Of a stretch of DNA of 64,000 nucleotides, positions 26,301 through 36,945 are shown one piece after another. The stretch is from Anthonomus grandis grandis. Lineage: Eukaryota > Arthropoda > Insecta > Coleoptera > Curculionidae. The stretch spans positions 372,001 to 436,000 of the forward strand of contig NC_065562.1 of the NCBI RefSeq assembly GCF_022605725.1. The letters are read 5' to 3'. The translations under genes were made by a program, and so were the position numbers. How positions within the stretch are numbered: the first letter of the stretch is position 1; each line of letters begins with the position of its first letter. The notes below the pieces were generated by a model that was not told the DNA's origin, did not search any database, and saw only the letters and a list, made by a program, of their open reading frames with translations.

Positions 26301-27702
26301 CTCGACTTCTATAGCTTCGATTCAATTCGTTGATGGTTTTTATTATTCCTTATTCTCCTCCTGTTAATTCTTTTCATATTTTATTACAATTGCCTTTCGA
26401 AATAAAACTGAAAAATTAAAAAAATAGACGTAAAATCCCGGTTGTCTTATCCCTATACATAGGCTCTTATGGAATCTAATTTTTCCCTTTATATTATGGC
26501 ACTCGTATAAATCGTGGAAGATTTTGTCATAAAGCTTTTTTATTAGTTTTTGAATGGTCTTTAACCAGAAAATAGAAATTTTGAATTCGGAGCATATTTT
26601 GGAAAAATGGTCATTTTGACCCCGGATTTTGTTCGAAAATCGAAAAATGCAGAGAAATAGGTTTTCCGTTCATTTTAGAGTCAAATTGGTAATAATCTTT
26701 TTTAAAGATACTCTGAAGTAGTACAGGTTAGAAAAATAAAAAATTGAAATTTTTCCATAGGGCTCTTGATAATTCGATATTTATGTTTAATAGTTTTTTC
26801 TAATTTTCTCCGATTGTATAATAGCTAGAACCGATTCGTTTTGACAGGCGAATATCTCTTAATATAGCGAAGAACTCTTATTTAATACAAAAAGTTGTCA
26901 GATTTATAGTTTATTTATAAAAAAATAAAAACCATTTTTTCGCAATTTTTCATGGCTATACCCCTTTCGATTTTCGGCCAAAAAAAAAAATTTTTTTTCT
27001 TGGGTTTTTTTACTTGAATTTGCCAACTTAGGGCTTACATTATAATTTGTCAATAATTATTTTAAGAAAAAAAAATTATACCGTGGGAAAAAACCAGTTT
27101 TCTTTTGTTTTTTCCCACATTTTTACTAATCTCTCGGCTTCTATAGCTTCGATTCAATTCATTGATGGTTTCTTTTATTTCTTATTCTCCTCCTCTCAAT
27201 TCTTTTGATATTTTATTACTATTACATTTCAAGATAAAAAGAAAAATTAAAACAAATCGACGTAAAATCCCTGTTTGTTCTATTTCAAGAAATAGACCCT
27301 TATGGGAACTTCTCTCTGAATTTGGTATTTATGGTTTATTTAGGATACAACTAATAAATTATGACAGATAACTGACATTTAAGTTTCAGCCTAGGTCACG
27401 TGACTACCGTAACTTTTTTGCTATTGGTCCGATTCTGTTCGAATTTGGTATTCAGACTTTATTTAGAATACAATTAATATACTTTCACAGATATTTGAAA
27501 TATAAGACAGTATATTGACACACAACGCGACTATATAACAAATTATGGTTCTTTGAAGCATGATACCCCAACAACTGGTCCTCTCTTTCCTTGGCAGGTA
27601 AACGTTAGCCTCCCCCACTCACCTAAGTACACCTGATAGTTTTTGATTTTTTTTTTTATTACCTTATGGCTTTTCACAGACAAGACCTAAAGGTTCCAAA
27701 CT
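23304..27702. repeat. Array unit C'
   Basis: Near-exact copy of unit C. The array is cut 46 bp into the next unit, at 27748, directly 3' of the second hairpin. Confidence 0.85.
24987..25474. repeat. E-box subrepeat cluster in unit C'
   Basis: Exact GTCACGTGAC palindromes start at 24987, 25105, 25225, 25345 and 25465. An isolated sixth lies at 27395. Confidence 0.85.
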
Positions 27703-27748
27703 GGTCCCCACGGACCAAAAGTATAGGAGCGAAGCGACTATACTTGTT

Positions 27749-28002
27749 CGTTTCGGCCTGCTTCAATTCCGTTTACTCGAACAGCACCAACTTTTTGTGA
27801 CCACACTTCGACACATTTAGTTCAGTCACTTCACACCATTCCTTCTACGAACGTTATTTCACAGGATCCAGTTAACCCAATAACGTGTTCTTATTATTCC
27901 CCATCGAGGAACTATTCCTTTCCTCCACAACCTAATTCCACCTTGAAGCGGAATGTACCCGTGTTTACTTCTGCTAATGCTAATGATGTCACGATCCGTT
28001 AG
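27749..28002 (+). pseudogene. Gag N-terminal fragment (left copy)
   Basis: Only the last 84 codons of the N-terminal gag frame survive: the Ser/Thr/Pro-rich linker seen in the longer copy up to 40463. It ends at the same TAG (28000-28002) as the right copy, in a frame different from the following capsid frame. No start codon belongs to it; the 5' end is lost in the array junction. Confidence 0.7.
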
Positions 28003-28011
28003 GTTCCGATG

Positions 28012-28796
28012 ATCTGGCTAAGAGCTTTTCAACAATTTCAAAATGGCAGTTACATTTTGATGGTTCTGGTAGTGTTACCAATTTTATTGAGCGTGTAGAG
28101 GAGTTGGGTTTTGCTTGTGGAATATCTTGGAATCAGCTGCTGCATTGTGCAGTAATTTTATTTTCGGACACAGCCTTGTCTTGGTATAGATCTATACGCA
28201 GTGATATCAGGTCATGGGAAGAATTGAAATGTAAACTTAGGTCTGCCTATTTATCGTCAGAATATGAGGAGGATATTTGGTGTGATATAAGGAATAGGAC
28301 ACAAGGTCCAGTGGAGAAGTCGGTAATCTTTATTGCACAAATGCGAAACTTGTTTCGAAAGTTACGTGAACCTCCATCCGAGGAAATGCAACTTCGCATT
28401 ATACGCCGAAATTTGCTCCCCTCATTGCAAAATCAACTTGCACTTCACAATTTCACCAACCTCACAGAGCTGGAACTTGCAGCACAAGAGATTGAGAACA
28501 TCCAATTGCGAACTCAACGCATGCAACCTCCTCCAGTAAACCCTAATAATGTCGCCGAGCCTGAGTTGATGTATCAGCGACCAAGAAACCCTCGTGTACA
28601 TACAATGAATTCTTCACCGCACCTTCAGAATTCTCGTGGTCCGGTGGTTTGTTGGAATTGTCGTAGTACTGGCCATTTGAGTAGTACTTGTCCACAACCC
28701 TTTCGTCGACACTGTTTCCGTTGCGGTCGGGAAAATGTGACTACCCGTTCATGTCCAAATTGTAGTAGGTCGGGAAACCCAAGGGCGAACTGTTAG
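28012..28796 (+). pseudogene. Gag capsid/nucleocapsid part (left copy)
   Basis: The open frame covers a retrotransposon Gag capsid-type region, with aromatic and leucine-rich helices including 'ALSWYRSIRSDIRSWEELK', and a CCHC zinc knuckle (C-W-N-C, H, C) near 28650-28690. A second Cys-rich cluster without the His follows. Gag proteins package element RNA into virus-like particles. The frame is entered at -1 relative to the upstream gag fragment. It ends at 28796 with a GGGAAAC slippery heptamer (28772-28778) just upstream. Nearly identical to 40473-41257. Confidence 0.75.
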
Positions 28797-28835
28797 TTAG
28801 TCGAGAGATCAGTTCAATTCCTAAGGTCTCGACTA
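28772..28835 (+). promoter_or_regulatory. -1 frameshift site, left Gypsy copy
   Basis: G_GGA_AAC at 28772-28778 lies in the correct gag phase, 15 nt before the gag TAG. A perfect 9-bp stem TAGTCGAGA/TCTCGACTA follows (about 28798-28806 with 28827-28835). Identical to the right copy at 41233-41296. Confidence 0.65.
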
Positions 28836-30833
28836 GTAACCCCAGCTACCCTATTCTAGATTACGCCTTCGCACAGTGCAAGGGTGATGATCGTCCTCAT
28901 CTCGAAGTCTCGATATTTGGTATGAAATTTATTGGCTTATTGGATTCTGGAGCAAATGTTACTGCTATTGGTTTAAGCATATGGAATATATTATAACGTT
29001 CAGACATACAATTGTTATCATCACCTTTTTCTCAGTGCAATTTTGGAAATCATAGTTCTAGTAAAGTGATTGGCGCAATTAACTTACCTATTGTTTTGTA
29101 TGATAAGGTAGCGGTTTGCAGTGTTTTGGTAGTGGAGAAATTGAGTTGTCCATTGATATTGGGTACCGATTTTTGGAAAACTGTTGGTGTCGTTCCTGAT
29201 TTGCAAAATGGTTGTTGGTATTTTGGTGTGCCGTCTCAGGACATCTGTATCACTGAAGCCATTATTCCTCAGGAAACTTTAACCCCCGAACAGCGATCCG
29301 CCTTGGATAAATTGACTTCAAAATACTTTTCTTTAATGGGTGGTAAGCTTGGTCGAACAGATTTAGTGAAGCATCAGATTAATACTGGTAATGCCCAACC
29401 CATTCGTTTGCGCCCTTATAGATACTCACCCGCCACTCTAAAGATTATCGATGAGGAGGTTGATAACATGCTGCAACTCGATATTATCGAGCCATCACAA
29501 TCTGCCTGGTCTTTCCCTGCCTTAGTAGTACCGAAAGGTAATGGTAAATGGAGATTTTGCGTGGACTATCGAAAACTAAATTCTGTTACGGCTAAGGATG
29601 CTTATCCGATCCCTTTTATTGATAGTATTTTGGACAAATTAAGAAATGCAAAGTATCTTACTTCGTTAGATGTTAACTCTGCATATTGGCAAGTCGAGGT
29701 TGATGAACATTCACGTGATAACTAGTTTTTCTGTCCCTGGTCGGGGACTTTATCGATTTAAGAGAATGCCATTTGGGTTGACGAATGCCCCTGCAACTTG
29801 GCAGCGATTGGTAGATACCTTATTGGGAGCTGATTTGGAGCCACATGTCTTTGTTTATTTAGATGACGTAATCTGTATTTCTGAGACTTTTCAGCAACAT
29901 TTAGAGGTTTTGGAAGAGATTTTCCAGAGATTTCATAGAGCCGGTATAACACTCTCTCAGGATAAGTGTAAATTCTGTCGATCCGAACTTAAGTATTTAG
30001 GATATGTTGTCGATAAAGATGGACTTCATGTCGACCCGGATAAGGTGACAGCCGTATTGAACATTCCGACTCCAAAGAACACCACCGAAGTCCGACGTGT
30101 CATCGGTATGGCGTCCTGATACAGGCGTTTTATTCCTCAGTTCTCAACCGTTATTTCTCCCCTTACCGCTCTTCTTTGTAAACACAAAAAGTGGAACTGG
30201 ACCCCAGAATGTCAAAATTCGTTTCAGAACATCAAAAATTCGTTAGTTTCCGCTCCTGTACTTACTTGTCCTGATTTCTCGAAACCCTTTTTGGTTCAGA
30301 CTGATGCCTCAGCGTATGGGATCGGTGCTGTATTATCTCAAGAGTTTGATGATGGTGAACATGTTATCTGTTACATATCTCGATCTTTGTCTAAAGCAGA
30401 GAGGAATTTTTCCACCACAGAGAGAGAACTGTTGGCCATTATTTATGCTTGCGAGAAATTACGACCCTACTTAGAGGGATACTCCTTTAAAGTGATAACA
30501 GATCATCATAGTCTGAAATGGATTCATAGTCTGAAGGAACCAACAGGACGGCTTGCCAGATGGGTTTTGCGGTTGCAACAATTCGATTTTGAGGTTATTC
30601 ATAGAAAGGGCCAAGATCATGTTGTGCCGGATGTTCTCAGTAGAGCTGTGCCAGAGATTGCTAAATTGAGTGTATACCAGGAACCAGAAGTTGCAGATAA
30701 GTGGTATCGAAGAGTTTTCAATCAGGTCGTAGAGAATCCTATTAATTATCCCCAATGGCGAATTGAAGGAAATTTACTTTACAAGTATGTGAAATGTTCT
30801 TACCCGTCTCTTCGAGATGATGAAGATTTCTGA
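28797..30833 (+). pseudogene. Gypsy pol: protease-RT-RNase H (left copy, broken)
   Basis: Same polyprotein as the right copy: aspartic protease LLDSGA near 28945, RT with FCVDYRKLN and YLDD, and RNase H with QTDASAYG near 30297. Three lesions are private to this copy. CAA has become TAA near 28994-28996. Two bases have been lost near 29719, which shifts the frame. TGG has become TGA at 30117-30119. It then shares the in-frame TGA at 30831-30833 with the right copy. The product cannot be made in full. Confidence 0.85.
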
Positions 30834-31940
30834 AAGGAAGTAGTACCCAAGAATCGAAGACGTATGATTTTGGAAAAAAATCATGATCATCCTTTGGCTG
30901 GTCATGGTGGTGTCATGAAGACATACGAACGATTAAAGCGTCGTTATTATTGGCCAAAAATGAGAGCTGATGTCCTCCGATATGTTAGGCATTGCGCCAA
31001 ATGTATTTCGCAAAAGCCCCTCCGGGAGCGACACGGATTAATGGGACAACAAACTCAAGTTTTGAAGCCATGGAACACGATTAGCGTCGATCTTTTTGAG
31101 CCCTTGCCTCGTTCTACTCAGGGTTACAAATACGTATTGGTCGTCTTGGATACCTTCACTAAATTTCCTTTGTTCTTCCCTCTTTGCTCAGCTAAGGCCC
31201 CTATGATTTGTCGTCTTATAGAGGAACAAGTTTTTCTCATTTTTGGTGTTCCCCAATTTCTTATTTGCGATAATGGTGCTCAATTTCGAGGTGAACTTTT
31301 TTCCAAACTGTGTGAGCAGTATAAGGTCAATATCCGATATACTCCGGCTTATCATCCCCAGGCCAACCCCGTGGAGCGTGTGAATCAAGTCCTTAAAACC
31401 ATGTTAAGTTGTTATATTGAGGATAATCATAAGAATTGGGATCGACTTCTACCTAAGGTTGGTTCTGCCATAAGATCTTCGGTGCATGAAGCCACCGGGC
31501 TCAATCCCTATTTTATGAATTTTTCCAGAGAATATATGCCCTCGGGCAACCAACACAATAATAGGGATGTTCCCAGTATCACGGTTGGCGACCTTATGGC
31601 ACGTTCACGTGAATTAAGTAAAGTATATAGGGACGTTGAGGAAAGACTGAAAGCGGCGCATCAAAGATCAAAGAATCGTTATAATCTTCGACCAAGACCA
31701 ATTAGTTTTGAGATCGGTGAGCGAGTTTATCGCAAAAATTACGATCTTTCTGATGCTAGTAAAAACTTTACCGCCAAACTCGCACCAAAATTTTTGGGCC
31801 CCTTTACAATAAAGAAGAAGTTATCTCCGGTAGTCTATGAACTGATTGACGAAAAGCGCAAGTTTAAGGGTGGTTGGCATGTTAAAGATTTGAAAAAGAT
31901 CCCAAAAGAAGAGCTACTCGTTGATTCCGATTCCGATTAG
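30834..31940 (+). pseudogene. Gypsy integrase (left copy)
   Basis: Open from the shared TGA to 31940, with the first Met at 30864. It contains an HHCC zinc-binding N-terminus (HPLAGHGG, then C-A-K-C), the D-D-35-E catalytic core (SVDLFEP, CDNGAQFRG, PVERVNQ) and a GPF-type C-terminal module. There is no chromodomain. The frame itself is intact but is cut off from the rest of pol by the upstream TGA. Confidence 0.8.
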
Positions 31941-32433
31941 ACTTTATCGATTTTGCTTACTGGTCGGGACGTATGTTTTTTTTTTGTGTTTTACTTATTA
32001 GTTCTTTTGATTTTTCAATTCTAATATAATTTCTTTTTCTCCAGTTTCTTTCCTCAAAGCTGTGCGGACTGGGTATTTTGATGTTTTTGCGGTTATTGGA
32101 TAGTAGCTACCTTGTTTGTTTTTCTCTTGCTAGTGAAGTTTCTTGTGGTGAAGGCCTACCACTTGAAGCATTTTAGATTTCCGATTAGGAATTCTATCAG
32201 AAATTACTAGAAATTTTGTGTTATTTGGTATTTCGTTGGTTATTATAGTATTATTATTTCATGAGTCAATCAATTTGAAGTTTTAATTTTTCTGACTTAT
32301 TTTAATGCTTGAATAGCATTTTCAAATAGTTAGATTGTTCGCACATTCTTTACTTCCCTTCCCAGTTGGATGCTTACTTCTCTTCGCATGAGAATTACTT
32401 TTCTGGTAATTCTCTTGGGGGAAGAGGGGGAGT
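31941..32433 (+). other. Gypsy 3' untranslated region with polypurine tract
   Basis: No env-like frame follows integrase. The stretch ends in a purine tract (GGGGGAAGAGGGGGAG, about 32417-32432), the expected plus-strand primer just before a 3' LTR. Confidence 0.6.
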
Positions 32434-33060
32434 TGTTGCAGGATTAATTACGCTTTAGACGGGATCTGGAGAATCCTAACTTTTATTCATTTGGTTAAAA
32501 TATTTAAAAATGACTTTATTCTAAATTTTTCTTTCAAAACTGAGACACCCACCATAATTACAATTGCCTTCGACTCTTAATGGAATTCGCCAATATTTTT
32601 CATTAAACCACTATCAATATTATCACCATTTTAATTCTTTGTTATTGTTTACAATATGCTGTGCATGGAGAAGATTTCACGGCAATTGAATTGGTCAACC
32701 GGTTTACTAAAGCGGACGCCAGTGGCGCCGCGTGTCGAATTATTACGATTTGGCCCGTAATTGTACTTTCCACTAGGCACTCTATGGTTTGCTTATTAGT
32801 GACCTATGTATGGGTTTTGGTTGGGCCCATAGCGGCTAAACCCATAAAGTAACGAGTGAAGTTCCTCAATCTCCGGTCTTGCGCCCAGACGTCTTTTGGA
32901 CTACTACTTAAGCAGTTCCGCGACGCATCTGGGGGTCTTTCCAGCTCCTGCGTCCGTCAAGAGTGAACCGTGCTGCCCGCTGTGACGGAGAGAGGTTTGA
33001 AATAAATCTATTATCATCTCTCTCCGCCAGCACCTTTTTTCTTAAAATAACATCTAAAAC
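32434..33060 (+). repeat. 3' LTR candidate (left copy)
   Basis: The candidate starts TGTTGCAGG directly after the polypurine tract, as LTRs do. It holds an AATAAA (33001-33006) displayed in the 23-nt loop of a 9-bp perfect hairpin CGGAGAGAG/CTCTCTCCG (32986-33026). The 3' edge is not fixed because no 5' LTR is present in the window for comparison. 33060 is a guess at the end of U5. Confidence 0.4.
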
Positions 33061-33145
33061 TAAAATGCATTAGTGTTTCTTCAGTTTCAACGAAATATTT
33101 TTGAAGCAGGATGGGTTTTAGTAGTTTGATGCCTCTCGAAACTTC

Positions 33146-33214
33146 GTAAGTAGTTTTCACCGTTGGTGACATTTTATTTGGTGTTCCGTGTTTCCATTGA
33201 GAAATCTCTCTTAG
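33146..33214 (+). other. 69-nt GT-AG intron-like segment (left copy)
   Basis: The segment begins GTAAGT and ends CTCTTAG. It is present here and at 45608-45676. It is absent, with exact joining of the flanks ('acttc' to 'ggctcc'), in the inverted copy near 34935. There is one base of ambiguity at the ends. The size fits an insect intron. Confidence 0.55.
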
Positions 33215-33639
33215 GGCTCCTTAAATATGACAGTGTAAACCGCCAGCCGTGACCCAGCAGTGATGAGGATTTCGCCCTGAAGCCTGAAAAATAATTTCGC
33301 CGCCCTTAGCCCCGTCAACACACATCATGCCGTAAGCCCTATGTGGTGAAAAATTGCCCATCGCGGGCTCTCGCCCCCGAAAGAAGAACACCATGGAACT
33401 TGACCCGTAAGCACATTCTTTTAATCTTAACCATATTCTTCTTTTGATTTTTTTTGTATGATTTAACATGAATTTATTATCACTTTCTCATTTTAATATT
33501 TAAAACTTAAGTAACTATATTTATGGTATAATTATCTAAATTAAAACAATTCAATGTTACGCCTTATTATGTAATGCTTCCGAAGTGATCACTGACGAAT
33601 TCAGGTATCTACCTTTGGGTTATAAACTGGTATATATAT

Positions 33640-34109
33640 ATATATATATCTTTTATTTATTTTTGTTTACCTTTTTAAGACCATCTTGTATATTTACTTA
33701 TATTTACTTACCATGTGATTTAACTCCTTGTTTCTGATAAATTAAGCTATTGAGTATGAAGACTTTAATAAACACCCTATTTAAATTAAATTAAGGTGTT
33801 TTACTACTGAGTGAGTGAGTGTGACTGAGGCAACTGACCATACAGAGAACCCACGAAGCCGGCCTGATAGGTTCTTTTTTTTTTTGTTCCATCTTTTAAA
33901 TTTAACAGGGTTTCTGGAACCTATCAGATCTAGGGAGTTGTTCTTGTTGTTTAGAACTCTTAAACCAAGACTGTCGAACAAACTCAACTCCCTAGAAATA
34001 GCCCCTGTAAACCGGATAGTCTTGCCGGGATAATATTTATAACATAACAAGATTAAATTAATTTATATCTTTTATTTATTTTTGTTTACCTTTTTAAGAC
34101 CATCTTGTT
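33640..34109 (+). repeat. 421-bp tail repeat, one unit plus start of a second
   Basis: The unit follows a (TA)n stretch near 33631. It carries hairpin arms CTGATAGGTTC/GAACCTATCAG and TCTAGGGAGTTG/CAACTCCCTAGA. A second unit begins at about 34063 but breaks off at 34109, where the inverted copy starts. The corresponding right copy has two full units. Open frames across it are low value. Confidence 0.6.
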
Positions 34110-36945
34110 ATGTTAATAATATTATCCCGGCAAGACTATCCGGTTTACAGGGGCTATTTCTAGGGAGTTGAGTTTGTTCGACAGTCTTGGTTTAAGAGTT
34201 CTAAACAACAAGAACATCTCCCTAGATCTGATAGGTTCCAGAAACCCTGTTAAATTTAAAAGATGGAACAAAAAGAAAGAACCTATCAGGCCGGCTTCGT
34301 GGGTTCTCTGTATGGTCAGTTGCCTCAGTCACACTCACTCACTCAGTAGTAAAACACCTTAATTTAATTTAAATAGGGTGTTTATTAAAGTCTTCATACT
34401 CAATAGCTTAATTTATCAGAAACAAGGAGTTAAATCTACATGGTAAGTAAATATAAGTAAATATACAAGATGGTCTTAAAAAGGTAAACAAAAATAAATA
34501 AAAGATATATATATATATACAAGTTTATAACCCAAAGGTAGATACCTGAATTCGTCAGTGATCACTTCGGAAGCATTACATAATAAGGCGGAACATTGAA
34601 TTGTTTTAATTTAGATAATTATACCATAAATATAGTTACTTAAGTTTTAAATATTAAAATGAGAAAGTGATAATAAATTCATGTTAAATCATACAAAAAA
34701 AATCAAAAGAAGAATATGGTTAAGATTAAAAGAATGTGCTTACGGGTCAAGTTCCATGGTGTTCTTCTTTCGGGGGCGAGAGCCCGCGATGGGCAATTTT
34801 TCACCACATAGGGCTTACGGCATGATGTGTGTTGACGGGGCTAAGGGCGGCGAAATTATTTTTCAGGCTTCAGGGCGAAATCCTCATCACTGCTGGGTCA
34901 CGGCTGGCGGTTTACACTGTCATATTTAAGGAGCCGAAGTTTCGAGAGGCATCAAACTACTAAAACCCATCCTGCTTCAAAAATATTTCGTTGAAACTGA
35001 AGAAACACTAATGCATTTTAGTTTTAGATGTTATTTTAACAAAAAAAGGTGCTGGCGGAGAGAGATGATAATAGATTTATTTCAAACCTCTCTCCGTCAC
35101 AGCGGGCAGCACGGTTCACTCTTGACGGACGCAGGAGCTGGAAAGAACCCCCAGATGCGTCGCGGAACTGCTTAAGTAGTAGTCCAAAAGACGTCTGGGC
35201 GCAAGACCGGAGATTGAGGAACTTCACTCGTTACTTTATGGGTTTAGCCGCTATGGGCCCAACCAAAACCCATACATAGGTCACTAATAAGCAAACCATA
35301 GAGTGCCTAGTGGAAAGTACAATTACGGGCCAAATCGTAATAATTCGACACGCGGCGCCACTGGCGTCCGCTTTAGTAAACCGGTTGACCAATTCAATTG
35401 CCGTGAAATCTTCTCCATGCACAGCATATTGTAAACAATAACAAAGAATTAAAATGGTGATAATATTGATAGTGGTTTAATGTAAAATATTGGCGAATTC
35501 CATTAAGAGTCGAAGGCAATTGTAATTATGGTGGGTGTCTCAGTTTTGAAAGAAAAATTTAGAATAAAGTCATTTTTAAATATTTTAACCAAATGAATAA
35601 AAGTTAGGATTCTCCAGATCCCGTCTAAAGCGTAATTAATCCTGCAACAACTCCCCCTCTTCCCCCAAGAGAATTACCAGAAAAGTAATTCTCATGCGAA
35701 GAGAAGTAAGCATCCAACTGGGAAGGGAAGTAAAGAATGTGCGAACAATCTAATTATTTGAAAATGCTATTCAAGCATTAAAATAAGTCAGAAAAATTAA
35801 AACTTCAAATTGATTGACTCATGAAATAATAATACTATAATAACCAACGAAATACCAAATAACACAAAATTTCTAGTAATTTCTGATAGAATTCCTAATC
35901 GGAAATCTAAAATGCTTCAAGTGGTAGGCCTTCACTAGCAAGAGAAAAACAAACAAGGTAGCTACTATCCAATAACCGCAAAAACATCAAAATACCCAGT
36001 CCGCACAGCTTTGAGGAAAGAAACTGGAGAAAAAGAAATTATATTTGAATTGAAAAATCAAAAGAACTAATAAGTAAAACACAAAAAAAAAAAACATACG
36101 TCCCGACCAGTAAGCAAAATCGATAAAGTCTAATCGGAATCGGAATCAACGAGTAGCTCTTCTTTTGGGATCTTTTTCAAATCTTTAACATGCCAAGCAC
36201 CCTTAAACTTGCGCTTTTCGTCAATCAGTTCATAGACTACCGGAGATAACTTCTTCTTTATTGTAAAGGGGCCCAAAAATTTTGGTGCGAGTTTGGCGGT
36301 AAAGTTTTTACTAGCATCAGAAAGATCGTAATTTTTGCGATAAACTCGCTCACCGATCTCAAAACTAATTGGTCTTCGTCAAAGATTATAACGATTCTTT
36401 GATCTTTGATGCGCCGCTTTCAGTCTTTCCTCAACGTCCCTATATACTTTACTTAATTCACGTGAACGTGCCATAAAGTCGCCAACCGTGATACTGGGAA
36501 CATCCCTATTATTGTGTTGGTCGCCCGAGGGCATATATTCTCTGGAAAAATTCATAAAATAGGGAGTGAGCCCGGTGGCTTCATGCACCGAAGATCTTAT
36601 GGCAGAACCAACCTTAGGTAGAAGTCGATCCCAATTCTTATGATTATCCTCAATATAACAACTTAACATGGTTTTAAGGACTTGATTCACACGCTCCACG
36701 GGGTTGGCCTGGGGATGATAAGCCGGAGTATATCGGATATTGACCTTATACTGCTCACACAGTTTGGAAAAAAGTTCACCTCGAAATTGAGCACCATTAT
36801 CGCAAATAAGAAATTGGGGAACACCAAAAATGAGAAAAACTTGTTCCTCTATAAGACGACAAATCATAGGGGCCTTAGCTCAGCAAAGAGGGAAGAACAA
36901 AGGAAATTTAGTGAAGGTATCCAAGACGACCAATACGTATTTGTA
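34110..36945 (-). mobile_element. Inverted partial Gypsy copy lacking the intron-like segment
   Basis: Reverse complement of about 31124-34050. In Gypsy orientation (minus) it runs from within integrase through the 3' LTR candidate, over the spliced-out 69-nt segment, to the end of one 421-bp unit. With the left copy it forms a palindrome of about 2.9-kb arms and a roughly 60-bp centre (34051-34109). At several sites in integrase it carries the right-copy base and not the left-copy base. It also has a private 15-bp deletion between GTGAA direct repeats near 35935. The 421-bp unit here is of the second-unit type. Confidence 0.8.
36130..36945 (-). pseudogene. Integrase fragment in the inverted copy
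   Basis: Covers the catalytic core from just after the first Asp region to the C-terminal GPF module. There are two nonsense changes relative to the right copy: TCA to TGA near 36880 and CGA to TGA near 36379. The N-terminal zinc domain is missing because the sequence switches to viral-like sequence at 36945/36946. Confidence 0.75.

Larger units (their letters stand above)
2831..27702. repeat. Higher-order tandem array A-B-C-A'-B'-C'
   Basis: Six head-to-tail units start at 2831, 7320, 10866, 15262, 19756 and 23304, each at the hairpin 'ggtccccacgga', which appears a seventh time at 27703. Unit lengths are 4489, 3546, 4396, 4494, 3548 and 4399. Units three apart are almost identical over long stretches, while neighbours differ clearly, so the true repeating block is a trimer of about 12.43 kb. 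General order in a unit: hairpin cluster, L region with 'acagggtgag' motifs and small shadow frames, E-box subrepeats, then one (B) or two (A, C) S segments of about 820 bp. No transposase, Rep/helicase or RT was seen inside, so I call it a satellite-like array of unknown origin. Confidence 0.9.
27743..34109 (+). mobile_element. 5'-truncated Ty3/Gypsy element with 3' flank (left copy)
   Basis: From 27749 on, this is a copy of 40208-46571 (offset 12461, then 12463 after a 2-bp deletion). It begins in the middle of gag and lacks the 5' leader. At the junction the array sequence and the Gypsy sequence share CTTGTT (27743-27748). Because the 3' flank beyond the LTR candidate is also shared, this looks like a segmental duplication or gene-conversion product and not an independent insertion. 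Three private lesions disable pol. Confidence 0.8.

Noticed and set aside
30471..30755. Antisense frames inside Gypsy pol
   Set aside because: Shadows of the RNase H coding frame.
33221..33469. 82-codon minus frame beside the LTR candidate (also at 34681 and 45684)
   Set aside because: Antisense to the element and overlapping its 3' flank; conserved only because the three regions are copies. No domain recognised.
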